This document shows, one piece after another, positions 21,520 to 34,300 of a DNA stretch of 64,000 nt (its first letter is position 1; the number at the start of each line of letters is the position of its first letter). This stretch comes from Symbiodinium natans (lineage: Eukaryota > Sar > Dinophyceae > Suessiales > Symbiodiniaceae). The position numbers and the translations under genes were made by a program. The stretch spans positions 280,001 to 344,000 of the forward strand of contig CAJNDS010002364.1 in assembly GCA_905221605.1 (NCBI GenBank), read 5' to 3'. The notes under the pieces were generated by a model, which saw only the letters and a list, made by a program, of their open reading frames with translations, had not been told where the DNA came from and searched no databases.

Positions 21520-24500
21520 TTCGTCCCTCTCCATACCCTCCGGACTTGCTGGTTCTTAAAGAAGGCGGGGAAGCATCTCGACGTGCCTCATAAGAGGGGA
21601 CATAGGGTGTAGGATCTAGGGCTGAGGTTTTAGGGTTTGGGTTTAGGGTTTAGGGTTTAGGGTTTAGGGTTTAGGGTTTAGGGTTTAGGGTTTAGGGTTT
21701 AGGGTTTAGGGTTTAGGGTTTAGGGTTTAGGGTTTAGGGTTTAGGGTTTAGGGTTTAGGATTAGGGCTTAGGGTTTAGGACACCCTAAACCCTAAGCCCT
21801 GAACCCTAAACCCTAAACCCTATTTCCAGGAGGCACCAGTAGGTCTAGGTTGAGGGGAAAATCAGCCCACGAAGCAGATGGAACCCTAAGCCCAAGAGCC
21901 CGAAACCTTAGAACCCCAAACCCTAAACCCAAACCTGAAACCCCATGCCCTGAACCCTAAACCCTCATGTGGTCCAGAGCAGCAAGTTTGCCTGCTTCCG
22001 CGTTTCGGTTCAGACCGAGCCACAGGAACGCCGTCCACGAACAACAACACTGCAAGCCTTAGGGATCTGAGGGTTCTGGCACTGGGAAGTTTGGAGAGGT
22101 TTAGTGAGGGTTTGAGGTTTAGGGCTTTAGGTGCGGGTTTTCATGGCGTTAAGGCTTTAGAGTTTTAGGGTTTTAGGGTCTTACAGGGTTTAGGTTTTTA
22201 GGTTTCGTGGTTTCTAAGGAAGACATAGTCGCTGAGGCAAAGGAACTCAAAGAACAGCTGAATCCTAAAGCTTCAGGGCATCTCTCTCTCAATACCCGAT
22301 ATGCTCCGCAGCGGCTGCTGACAGTGCCCGGACGGCATTGCCGAAGCCTCCAAACCCTAAGCTCTAAAGCCCACAACTTAAACCTACCCTCAACGCTTCA
22401 ACCCTTCATCTTTCACCCTAAACCCTTAAGAACTCAAAAGCCTGAACCCCCCAATGCCCTAAACAAACTGAATCGAGCTTCAGTGTTGTGCTTGGCTCCC
22501 AGCAGTCGCGACTAGCATTCTCAAGGCCCCCCCAAACAAAAAGCACAAGCAGAACGCCCACGCCTTCTGAGGTGAGGCCGTGTAGAAAGAGAGGGGGTGC
22601 TGAAGAAATCATGAAATCTTGTGTTTTTTGCTACCTTGAGACCGATACAGAAAGTACACAGCCGGGCAAGAGGAAGCATAGAGGGATCGAGAGAAGGGTG
22701 TGCCGTGGAATCTCGTGTTCGAAAAGCTTAGGGTTTAGGGTTTAGCATCACAGCGTTCACTTCATAGCGCACCAATCTTTCGCCTTTTACTAAAGGTTGC
22801 CGTGAGGTTTGGGGTTTAGGGTTTGGGGTTTGGGGTTTAGGGTTTAGGGTTTGGGGTTTGGGGTTTAGGGTTTAGGGTTTGGGGTTTAGGGTTTAGGGTT
22901 TGGGGTTTAGGGTTTAGGGAACCATAAACTGCAAGCACTTCTGTGCTTCAGAGATTCCTGGATCCAGACGGGCCGGTGAGGGTTCAGCCGGGCTTCGGGT
23001 GGCACAACCTGTCGGCCAATAACCACCACCCTAAACCCTAAACCCTAAACCCTAAACCCTAAACCCTAAACCCTAAACCCTAAACCCTAAACCCTAAACC
23101 CTAAACTGAAAGAAGACCCAGACTTCGGCTGATGTCAGAGATGCTACGTAGTGACCCAGAGTAGGCCCTTAGTCCCTTCTTGTTGGGGTAAGCCGGCTCC
23201 CTTCCTAAGCCCACCTTCGAACCAAAATGGGGGGACCCTTCTTCATTCCTCCCTAAACCCTAAACCCTAAACCCTAAACCCTAAACCCTAAACCCTAAAC
23301 CCTAATCCTAGGTTGCCCTTGGGCTTGGTGTGCGTTCCTTTTTGGGGGTGTGCAGGGCTTGCCCAGGTGTAGCCGATGAAGGACGCCGGGCATGCGACGT
23401 GTGCCTCGAGGGCGGGTGGAACTTGAAGCCACAAGCACACGAAACCTTTAGGGTTTAGGGTTTAGGGTTTAGGGTTTAGGGTTTAGGGTTTAGGGTTTAG
23501 GGTTTAGGGTTTAGGGTTTAGGGTTTAGGGTTTAGGGTTTAGGGTTTAGGCTAAGGGTTTAGGTTTGTTGGGGGTTTCGGGTTAGGGCACCCCTAAGCCC
23601 TAAACCTGACAACCCCCCATGCAACAACCCACAATAGTTCCCACAGGAAGTGACATTTGTCTCAAGAATAAGACCCCGAACCCCAGTTAACGCCGCAACA
23701 AAGCCCTAAGGCCTCAACCAAAGAACCTTGAGAAGCCTGAACCAGGCTGGGACCATGGGCCGTTCATCATGGCCCCTTACCCTTGTTTATAGGGTTCCGA
23801 AGCATGGGCCCCCAGTATATGTAGTTTTTGTAACAAGGAGCCCAAATTCAGGGCCCATACTTGGGACCCCATGACCAAAGAAGCCTAAGCCCCCCAAAAA
23901 CCAGAGCTCCCCAAACGCCAAACCCCCCTCAACCCTGAACCGAAGAACCCTCATCCCAAAGCCAGAGAGACCCGTCATCCCCACCCTCCCTCCTGCACCC
24001 TAAACCCTAAGCCCCTAACCCTAAACCCTAAACCCTAAACCCTAAACCCTAAACCCTAAACCCTAAACCCTAAACCCTAAACCCCAAACCCCAAACCCTA
24101 AACCCTAAACCCTAAACCCTAAACCCTAAACCCTAAACCCTAAACCCTAAACCCTAAACCCTAAACCCTAAACCCTAAACCCTAAACCCTAAACCCTAAA
24201 CCCTAAACCCTAAACCCTAACCCTAAGAACCACCAAGCCCAAGCCCCTCACCCCTAAAGGTGGTTTAGGGTTTACGGTTCAGGGTCTAGCCCTAAACCCT
24301 AAACCCTAAACCCTAAACCCCAAACCCCAAACCCCAAAACCCCAATCCCTCCAGGACTGGGCCCCCTGCCTTCTGGGCTCGGAACCGGGCTCAAAGTCGG
24401 AGGCCTCTTGGTTTTAGGGGGTTTAGGGTTTAGGGTTTAGGGTTTAGGGTTTTAGGGTTTTAGGGTTTTAGGGTTTTCGAGTTTTAGAGTTTTAGGGTTT

Positions 24501-24592
24501 AGGATTTAGGGGTGTCTTTGAGGCTCGAGGTGTACCGCCTCAACTCCCCAACCCCGCGAGGAAGTAAAACATCGAAGCCCTCAACAAGACTC
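21520..24592 (+). CDS. Cluster of exon-like blocks, gene boundaries unknown
   Basis: Blocks flanked by telomeric repeats: about 21520-21606, 21977-22058 (SSKFACFRVSVQTEPQERR), 22219-22352 (EDIVAEAKELKEQLNPKASG), 22506-22730, 22952-23024 (RFLDPDGPVRVQPGFGW), 23112-23147, 23356-23444 (Cys-rich, ACDVCLEGGWNL), 23724-23759 and 24510-24592 (VSLRLEVYRLNSPTPRG). Some may be 5' exons of the phosphatase gene that follows. I could not fix phases across the cluster. Small elements end at several of the block edges (family K near 23148, E near 23760, and an element with GGACCCCTAAG ends at 24593-24720). Confidence 0.3.
22506..22730 (+). CDS. Long exon-like block with Cys pairs
   Basis: One of the longest repeat-free open frames in this part: 75 codons after acceptor CCCAGCAG. 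A basic, Ser/Thr/Pro-rich first half (TKSTSRTPTPSEVRPCRKR) is followed by CVFC and later CRGISC. The Cys pairs could bind a metal, but no named zinc-finger pattern is complete. Confidence 0.35.
24000..24225. repeat. Long CCCTAAA array
   Basis: Around 30 nearly perfect CCCTAAA heptamers, one of the longest uninterrupted telomere-type blocks in the window, lying 0.6 kb before the first phosphatase exon. Confidence 0.9.
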
Positions 24593-24815
24593 GGACCCCT
24601 AAGATTGTACCCCTGACGGTTCCCCTGAAAATGCTCACAATCTGGCCCTTACATATCTGTTGGGAACCTACCTCGGGACCCCAACCCCTAGGGTACCGCC
24701 TTATACCACCTTAGGGGTCCAAGGACCCTAGACCCTAAACCCCAAACCCTAAACCCTAAACCCTAAACCCTAAACCCTAAACCCTAAACCCTAAACCCTA
24801 AACCCCCACGAAGAG

Positions 24816-24875
24816 GCCCTGCCATCATTTCTCAACGCCCTGGCCGACGGGCACCTGCCGTCAGAGGCAGCTGTG
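24816..24875 (+). CDS. Phosphatase exon: N-terminal helix
   Basis: Reads ALPSFLNALADGHLPSEAAV, 20 codons, phase 0 at both ends. Its GT donor is the first two bases of GTTTAGGG, so the telomere repeat itself supplies the splice site. Upstream exon(s) should exist but were not identified. Confidence 0.7.
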
Positions 24876-27800
24876 GTTTAGGGTTTAGGTTTTAGGGTTT
24901 AGGGTTTAGGGTTTGGGGGTTTAAGGGTTTGGGGGTTTGGGGGTTTGGGGGTTTAGGGGTTTAGGGTTTCGGGTTTAACGTGATGGTTCACGGCACTTAA
25001 AAACCCAGTCAGAACGGCACGTACCCATGACCCAATTATAACCTTATTTGGGCACTTATTGAGGGGCTGAGAAGTGGGTTATAAGCATAGTCGTAACTTG
25101 GTTTATCGTACCATGAACCTCCAAGTAGAGGTCTGGGGGCTGAGGATTTCGAGGCTTTAGGGGTTTGCGCGTTTGGGGGTTTAGCCGCCCAGGGATTAGG
25201 GCTTAAGAGCCGTTCTAAGCCGGAGAGGCTGGAAAGCTTCGTAACCCTGAGCCCTAAACCAAACCCGGAACCCGAAACCCGGTAGGCTTCACTGGGGCCG
25301 GGCTCATCCCTACCGCACCGAATCTGCCTCTGCAGCCACAGCCCCCAAAGACCCCAAAACCCCCAAAAACCCTGAACCCCTGAAAACCCCAAACCCGAAA
25401 CCTTAAACCCTCAACCCTGAACCCCTAAACCCTGAAGCCTCAACCCTCAACCCTGAACCCCTAACCCCTAAACCCTCAACCCTCAACCCTGAACCCCTAA
25501 ACCCTCAACCCTAAACCCTAAACCCTCAACCCTGAACCCCTAAACCCTAAACCCTCAACCCTAAGCCAGGAGGAGGTTCTCCAGCTCCTCAGTGAGGCGC
25601 ATGGGCACTTCAGGCAGCTGCCAACACTGGTGGAGATCCAGGCACGCCGGCGCGCCATGGTAGGGTTTAGGGCTTAGGGCTTAGGGCTTTAGGGTTCAGG
25701 GTGTAGGGGTTAGGGTTTAGGTTGAAGGGGTTTTTTTCAGACCACAGTTGCTTTACATTCCGCACAGCAGGCCTTCGAAGGCCATTTTCTACAGCAACCC
25801 AAGAACCCTGTAGTTCTACATCCGGCGGGTGACCACCCTAAACCCAAACCCCAAACCCCAAACCCCAAACCCCAAACCCTAAACCCTAAACCCTAAACCC
25901 TAAACCCCCTAACCCCCTCAAATATCCTAAGCCTCGAGTTCCTGAGCCACTAGGTCCGGCCTGGCTCTGCCCTGCACGTGGTGGGCGATCTGCATGGCCA
26001 GCCACTTCTTCGGAGGAGAAGGATGGCTTGGAGGTTTTAGGGGACCTGAATCCCTAAAACTTTATAAGCCCTAAACCCTAAACAGTAAACCCTAAACCCT
26101 AGTTTAGCAGCAAAAGGCCACTACACTTAAAAACATAAACACCTAGTTTAGGGTTTTGGGAGGTTGGGTTTCTCAGGTTTAGTAGTTAGAACCCTAAACC
26201 CTACACCGTGAACTGTCGGGGCTTAGGGTTTTGATTCGGGGTTAAGGCTTCGGGGTTTGCGGGCTTGGACATTCGGGGTTTCGGGTTTAGGGCGTAAGCA
26301 ACTACCTTGGGAGGTTTCGTGATTGGGGATTGTAGCTTTCTTCTTGCAACAAAAACTAATGAGCACCTCGCAACCAGGAACAGGTTTTTAGGGGTAGAAC
26401 GGCCAAGGCACAGCCGCCTTTTGCATCTGCGTTCCGGAGCATCCACGTTACAACCAACGGGTCTGGATTAGTTTACTTTGTCACAGTTGGGGAACATTTT
26501 ACATTGTTAAGGATACTTAACCCCAACAAGGAAGAACAAGTCTAAATTTTAATACGGTTTAGGGTTGAAATACTTACTTCGCCTTTAGTTGAACTTTAAA
26601 CTTGTCGGGCTTCCTTATTTAGTAGGAATGTGAAAGTTTAACCTTTTTTCCCCTTGGTTATTGGAGAAGTAAGAATAATCATGAGCTATGAGAAACATCA
26701 GTGATATTCAAGCTGAGAGAACACAAGCAGTGAAAATGAGCATCGGAGTTCTGATCAACTTGAAAGCATCAAGCTGCGCCAGCCTGAAAAGCACGTGCCC
26801 AAAACGAGCGAAGCACTCAAAGGCCCGAAACCTTAAACCCTAAGCCCTAAACCCTAGACCCCTAAAACCCTGAACCGCAAACACCCTTACTCAACCAAAA
26901 GGTAGGCCACCCCTACTCCAAGTCTGCGAACGTGAGAGCCCGAAACCCAGGAATCTAAGCGCGCAACTCTCAGACCCCGAAACCCTTGAAGCTCCTGTAC
27001 TCTGGCCACCCTCACCCTCTAGGGTTTGGGGTTTAGGGTGTAGGGTTTAGGGTTTAGGGTTTAGGGTTTAGGGTTTAGGGCGGCGAGAGAAGGCCCCTGC
27101 GAGCCGAGGTACTGCGAGCTCATGACCATCCTCAGCTTGTGTGGCCTGGTCTTAAGGGGTATAAGGAGGGACCCCCTAGAAGGGCCCTTCATCTTATTCA
27201 AGGGGTTTAGGGTTTAGGGTTTAGGGCTTAGGGCTTAGGGCTTAGGGTTTAGGTTTTAGGGTTACTACCTAAGTAGCCCCTAAAGAACCCCCAAGGTCCC
27301 TTATAAGGGTCGTTCCTGTAGTCCCTTGATGGTCGAAGACCAGGGTTTTGGAGGATTAGGGGTTCAGGGGTTCAGGGGTTCAGGGTTTAGGGTTTAGGGT
27401 TTCGGGGTTCAGGGTTTGGGAGTTCGGGTTTCGAGGGGGGTGAGGGTCTAAGGTTTAGGTTTTTGTCTAAGTCGTTTTTGTACTGCGGGGCCAGGGTTGA
27501 TGGTGTTTAGGGTTTTCGAGACCGAGGGCTGTCGGGACTTGGCTTAGGGGTAAAGAGGACCTCTTCGAGAACAGCCCCTGCTTCATTGTGGACCAAGTGC
27601 TCTCTTGGGTCTGGGAAAAACCCCTCTGAGCCCTTAACACTCCCTTCTGCAAAGCCATCTGAACACAGCCCTGAACCCCTTCTTTGCAGGCCTTTTTCTT
27701 CAAAAAAAGGGCCCCTTCAAGCAAACGAGCTCAGAACCTTGTGGAAAGGCCCTGCCAGGAGGGGGGGCCCTTACTTCAGGGTTTAGGGCTAAGGGTTGTA

Positions 27801-30800
27801 AGTACAGTTTTATTTGGGCTACGGCTGAGGCTTCTAATAAGAAATCTGCCTTTTTCAGCAAGGGTTTCGAAATTTCTTAAAACCCCAAATGGAAATAAGA
27901 AAGTTAGGTTTGAACCAGACCCTGAAATATATTTCTTATTCGAGGGTTGATTAGAGGTGAGTATAGGGACAGAGTTGGGGAACATGTAACTCACCAGTGT
28001 AGAGCTTTTCGGTGTGCTCTAAGCTCTAAACCCTAAACCCTAAACCCTAAACCCTAAACCCTAAACCCTACACCCTAAACCCTAAACCCTAAACCCTAAA
28101 CCCTAAACCCTAAACCCTAAACGCGGGGAAGAGGCCCGGCACAAAAAGTCACCTTTTGGGCCTTTGAGCCCGGCACAAAAAGTCACCTTCCGGCCTCGAA
28201 CACCTCAAAAAAGGTGACTTTTTGTGCCGGCCTCTGCCCCGCAAGAGCCCGGCACAAAAAGTCACCTTTTTTGGGCCTTTCCGGCCTGAAACACCTCAAA
28301 AAAGGTGACTTTTTGTGCCGGGCCTCTTCCCCGCAAGAGCCCGGCACAAAAAGTCACCTTTTTTGGGCCTTTCCGGCCCCAAGCACCTCAAAGAAGGTGA
28401 CTTTTTGTGCCGGGCCTCTTGCAAGAGCCCGGCACAAAAAGTCACCTTTTTTGGGCCTTTCCGGCCCCAAGCACCTCAAAAAAGGTGACTTTTTGTGCCG
28501 GGCCTCTTCCCCACAAGAGCCCGGCACAAAAAGTCACCTTTTTTGGGCCTTTCCGCAAACACCTCAAAAAAGGTGACTTTTTGTGCCGGGCCTCTTCCCC
28601 GCAAGAGCCCGGCACAAAAAGTCACCTTTTTTGGGCCTTTCCGGCCTGAAACACCTCAAAAAAGGTGACTTTTTGTGCCGGGCCTCTTCCCCGCAAGAGC
28701 CCGGCACAAAAAGTCACCTTTGGGCCTTTCCGGCCCCAAGCACCTCAAAAAAGGTGACTTTTTGTGCCGGGCCTCTTCCCCGCAAGAGCCCGGCACAAAA
28801 AGTCACCTTGGGGCCTTTCCGGCCTGAAACACCTCAAAAAAGGTGACTTTTTGTGCCGGGCCTCTTCCCCGCAAGAGCCCGGCACACCTTTTTTGGGCCT
28901 TTCCGGCCTGAAACACCTCAAAAAAGGTGACTTTTTGTGCCGGGCCTCTTCCCCGCAAGAGCCCGGCACAAAAAGTCACCTTTTTTGGGCCTTTCCGGCC
29001 TGAAACACCTCAAAAAAGGTGACTTTTTGTGCCGGGCCTCTTCCCCGCAAGAGCCCGGCACAAAAAGTCACCTTTTTTGGGCCTTTCCGGCCTGAAACAC
29101 CTCAAAAAAGGTGACTTTTTGTGCCGGGCCTCTTCCCCGCAAGAGTCCGGCACAAAAAGTCACCTTGGGCCTTTCCGGCCTGAAACACCTCAAAAAAGGT
29201 GACTTTTTGTGCCGGGCCTCTTCCCCGCAAGAGTCCGGCACAAAAAGTCACCTTGGGCCTTTCCGGCCTGAAACACCTCAAAAAAGGTGACTTTTTGTGC
29301 CGGGCCTCTTCCCCGCAAGAGTCCGGCACAAAAAGTCACCTTGGGCCTTTCCGGCCTGAAACACCTCAAAAAAGGTGACTTTTTGTGCCGGGCCTCTTCC
29401 CCGCAAGAGCCCGGCAACTTTTTTGGGCCTTTCCGGCCTGAAACACCTCAAAAAAGGTGACTTTTTGTGCCGGGCCTCTTCCCCGCAACAGACCGGCACA
29501 AAAAGTCACCTTTTTTGTGCCTTTCCGGCTTGAAACACCTCAAAAAAGGTGACTTTTTGTGCCGGGCCTCTTCCCCGCAAGAGCCCGGCACAAAAAGTCA
29601 CCTTTTTTGGGCCTTTCCGGCCCCAAGCACCTCAAAAAAGGTGACTTTTTGTGCCGGGCCTCTTCCCAGAGGCTTTAGGTTTAGACTACGGGGCTTAAGG
29701 GATTAGAGGGTTTGAGGCTTGCAGTTTCTTGGGTTCTTGGTAAATATGACAGAGAACGTTACTTAATACTTCCTCGGCGGAATTTTTTGGGGCGAGCCCG
29801 CGAGGCCCTGGATTTTAAAATGTGTGGCCGGTCCAGGTCCAGATTTCTTAAGTAATAAAATTTCTTAACACACTCCTGGGCCGTAATAAGTAACCCTAAA
29901 CCCTAAACCCTAAACCCTAAACCCTAAACCCTAAACCCTACACCCTACACCCTACACCCTACAAACCCTAAACCCTAAACCCTACAAGCCCTAAACCCTA
30001 AACCCTCTTTCCACCAAAGCCCAGGTGGGCTTCCGAGCTCGGGGTCCAACATGCCCCCCGGGCGTCAGATGGTTGGATGTACGGTTTCGGGTGTGCGCGC
30101 TGCAGGGGTTTGGGGTTTGGGGTTTAGGGTTTAGGGTTGGGGGTTTAGGGTTTAGGGTTTAGGGTTTAGGGTTTAGGGTTTAGGGTTTAGGGTTTAGGGT
30201 TTAGGGTTTAGGGGCTTTTTCTGTCATAGGGATCAACATATTCAAGTTCCAAGAACGATCCTCACAGTTCCCCAGATCTTCCCAAACCCCTTAGTTCATG
30301 AATATACCCTAATTCACAATGATCATCCTCAGTATAAATTAGGGTATACCCCTAAACCCGAAACCCTAAACCCTAAACCCTAAACCCTCAACCCTCAAGC
30401 AATCGTAGGAAACGCCGAGGGCCCTCCACACGCAGCGCTCCACCTTTGTGACCCAGAATGGCCCTGCGTAGGGAGAACACACATCTTTCCACCCCCCAAA
30501 ACGGTAAACCCCTAAACCCCTAAACCCTAAGGGTTTAGGGTTTAGGGTTTAGGGTTTAGGGTTAGGGTTTAGGGTTTAGGGTTTAGGGTTTAGGGTTTAG
30601 GGTTTAGGGTTTAGGGTTTAGGGTTTAGGGTTTAGGGTTTAGGGTTCAGCATCTCAAGTTCGAGCATTTACTCGGCCAGCAGTGTGTTCAGGCAACGGAA
30701 AAAACCCACCCGCCCAAAGAATCCCATAACATTAAGAAAATAAAAGGTTTTCTTCCTACTCCAAAGAGTTTTACCTACCCAAGTCAGACACGTTTTCAAC

Positions 30801-31273
30801 AACATTAGGAAAAATATCCAACCTCCTTCTTCTCTAGGCACGTGGTCAACAGAATGGACTGGTTAACCACATGTTTCTGTTTCGAGCGGACAAGAAAACC
30901 AAACGTGGTCAACAGAATGGATCTGTTTATCACATTTGGAAGCCATCTTGAGTTTCTTGAATCGATTGAGGGGGCTTCAGGGGCCTCAAAAACAGGCGCG
31001 GTCATTCGGGAACTTATTCTTTGGAAGCCATCTTGAGTCTCTTGACTCTTTTGAGGGGCTTCAGGAGCCTCAAAAACAGGCGCGGTCATTCAGAAACTTA
31101 TTCTTTGGAAGCATCTTTGATCCACTTCATTGTCGAGGGGGGAGGGGGGGGGTTTGGTGGGGGGGGAAGGGGCGATCGGGGGGGGGGGGTGGGGGGGGGG
31201 TGTGGGGGGGGGGGGGGTGGGGGGGGGGGGGGGGTGGGGGGGGGGGGGGGGGGGGGTGGGGGTGGGGGGGGGT

Positions 31274-31306
<33 letters not shown>

Positions 31307-34300
31307 GGGGGGGGGGGGGGGGGGGGTGGGGGGGGGGGGGTGGGGGTGGGGGGGGGGGGGGTGGGGGGTGGGGGGGGGGTGGGGGGGGGCGTGAGGGGGG
31401 GGTGGTGGGGGGTGGAAGGGGTGAGGGGGGGGTGAGGGGGGGGGGGGGGGAGGGGGGGCGGGGGGGGGTGGAAGAGGGGGGGGTGGGGGGGGGGGGTGGG
31501 GGGGGGTGTGAGGGGGGGGATGTTGCCCACTAAATATATGACTTTGCTTGCTAAATATATGACCTTGCCCGCAAAGTCATTAACATTTATAGTATATATG
31601 AAAGAGTGGTTTAGGGTTTAGGGTTTAGGGTTTAGGGTAAGCCCTAAACGCTTGGCTTTCTTCTGGCTAGCTCTTGGGACTTTAACCTTTTGGGTTTTTG
31701 AAGCAACCTACCAATAAGGAGCCCAAAAGTGAAACTTTAGGGTTTAGGGTTTAGGGTTTAGGGTTTAGGGTTTAGGGTTTAGGGTTTAGGGTTTAGGGTT
31801 TGGGTTTTTTGGAAAAAGTGAAACTTTAGGAGGTGCGGCAGTCGGCCCAAGTGGGTAAGCCGGTTTTTTGAGGCCCGAACGCCAACACGAGAGCTGAGTA
31901 GCTGAGTGAGTACACTTAGGGTTTAGGGTTTATGGTTTAGGGTTTAGGGTTTAGGGTTTAGGGTTTAGGGAACTGAAAGTGTACACTTTTGGGTCAGCAA
32001 CTCAGAGAGTTCATGGGAATCCTGGGAATCAGTCAGTCAAGCTTCGGGCCCTAAACCCTAGACCTGAACCAGCCAAGCCCAGCGTGTGCTACTATTTGCT
32101 TAGGAACCCCCAAAAAGTCAACATGTAATGTTTCTGAATATTGCCCTTATAAGGAAGAATATTTGTGTTTCGGGGGTTCTTACTTAAGCAACTAGTAGTT
32201 CCTATCGTCTTTCTGAGGGAATGTGGTTGTGTCTTCAATCCCCCTTGGAAACTCAGCGTATGGGCCCGAGCCTGAAAAATCCAACCCCGACCCCACCCCC
32301 CACCCTCCACCCCCCACCCACCCTCCCAAAATGAAAAGTTCGCCGGTTTGAGGTTTAGGATTCAGAGCTTTTCGGGTTTCGGATTCAGGGTTTAGGGTGC
32401 CTTAGGGTCTTGGCGTTTAGGCTCTTACAGTGTAGGGCGCCTTGTGCAGACCGATATTATCAACAAAGCTCCAGAGGTTTCTGTTCAACGGTGACTTCGT
32501 CGACCGCGGCACGCGCTCAGTGCCTTTGCGAAAGCCTTGAACCTAAACCCTAAACCCTCCCTAAACCCTAAACCCTAGAAGTCAGATGGGTTGTAGGGTT
32601 TTGGGTGGTCTGGGGTTCAGGGTTCAGGGTTCAGGGCTGTTTTTTTTCGGGCGCGGGAGGAGCTGGGAAGTAGGTCGGCTCCCTCCAGCCTTTGGCGAGG
32701 AGAGAGGGCTTTGGGTTGGTTAGGGTTTAGGGTTCAGGGTTCAGGGCTGAGGGCTTAGGGCTTAGGGCTGAGGGCTTAGGGCTTAGGGTTCAGCATGTCA
32801 TGCTTTAGCCTTTTTCTAGTCAAGCAATTATCCAGCTTTGGAAAAATACCTGCCCGCCTAAAGAATCCCAGGACATTAAGAAATTGCACAGTTCACTCCA
32901 TCCATAAACCCCGGGCTCCATACCCGAGGGCCCAAACACTGGGTCCCAAATCCTGGGGCCCTGAACCCTCGAACCTAATGCCCAAGGCGCAGGCCTTGAA
33001 TCCTAAAGCCCGACATCTTTTGATGCAAATCAGGCCGGTGCCCAAAATTGACCTTATTTTGGCGCTGGACATTTGGGTTGGACCCCATTTTGGGGTAGGC
33101 ACCCAAAACGACGATGCCTGGCACCCAAAATTGACCTTACTTCGGCATGGGCATTAGGGTTGGTACATCATTTTGTGGCCGGCATTTTGGGTTGGGCATT
33201 AGGGTACCAAAAGGCTAACCAGAAATTGGCGCATTTTGGGTTGTGGAATTAGGGTTGGGACAAAAATTTGGCCTGGTGCCCAAAATTGACCTTATTTGGG
33301 CTGGGCATTTGGGTTGGTACTTTTCGGGTCGGGCACCCAGATTGACCTGACTTTAGGCTTTTGAGCATTAGGTGCCCAAATCGGGGCCAGTTCCCAAGAT
33401 TTATCTTAATTACTTGCCTCAACCCTAAACCCTAAACCCGAAACCCCACAGCCCCAAAAGCCTTAACCCCAGTCCCCAAGCTCCGAACCACCAAATGCTA
33501 AACCCTAAATGCCAATTAGTAGCCCTAAACCCTAAACCCTAAACCCTAAACCCTCAATCCAACAAAAATCTCCAAACTCAGGGATTCGGGAGCCCAGGTG
33601 GAGACCATGCTCGCCTTGGCGGCCATGGCGGTGGCGGAACCGGGGACGGTCTTTCTGCCCCTTGGCGAGGGTTTAGGGTTTAGGGTTTAGGGTTCAGCAT
33701 CTCAAGTCCAAGCAGTCACTAGTCAAGAAATTACTCCAGATAAATACCCACCCGCCCGAAGAATCCCACAACATTAAGAAAAAAATTCACTTCTGGAACG
33801 ACCTTGCCCAGTAAAAGCATGACCTTGCCCAATATAAAATGACCTTGCCCAATAAAAAATGACCATGCCCAGTAAGAAAATGACCTTGCCCAGTAAAAAA
33901 AATGGCCTTGCCCAGTAAAAAAATGACCTTGCCCAGTAAAAAAATGACCTTGCCCAGTAAAAAAACGACCTTGCCCTTGACCAATAAAAGATGACCTTGC
34001 CCAGTAAAAAAATTACCTTGCCCAGTAAAAAAATGACCTGCCCAGTAAAAAAATGACCTTGCCCAGTAAAAAATTGACCTTGCCCAGTAAAAAAATGGCC
34101 TTGCCCAGTAAACAAAATGACCTTGCCCAGTAAAAAAATGACCTTGCCCAGTAATGACCTTGCCCAGTAAAAAAGTGACCTTGCCCAGTAAAAAAAATGG
34201 CCTTGCCCAGCAAAAAAAATGGCCTTGCCCAGTAATGGCCTTGCCCAGTTAAAAAAAAAAAAAATGCCCTTGCCCAGTAAAAAATATGACCTTGCCCAGT

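Larger units (their letters stand above)
30645..31609. mobile_element. Family J composite element
   Basis: The left part CAGCATCTCAAG...CACCCGCCCAAAGAATCCCATAACATTAAGAAAA and the right part TTAACATTTATAGTATATATGAAAG recur at 33693-34694 with a different tandem array between them; a left part alone lies at 32793-32884. This copy contains two 80-bp repeats (30936-31100) and a G-rich tract. Confidence 0.6.

Noticed and set aside
25741-25835. Phosphatase exon TTVALHSAQQAFEGHF
   Set aside because: LPTLVEIQ joins directly to VRPGSALHVVGDLHGQ in frame, as in relatives; this block would break the domain.
28127-29667. CRISPR-like array
   Set aside because: Repeats are palindromic 90-bp units with repetitive, not unique, spacers; no cas genes; eukaryotic context.
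30936-31533. Glycine-rich or proline-rich protein
   Set aside because: Translation of the G tract; no independent coding signal.
33657-33670. Phosphatase exon extending to VFLPLG before RGNHE
   Set aside because: Would insert residues in front of the invariant RGNHE motif; the phase-2 GC donor at 33657 gives the family spacing.
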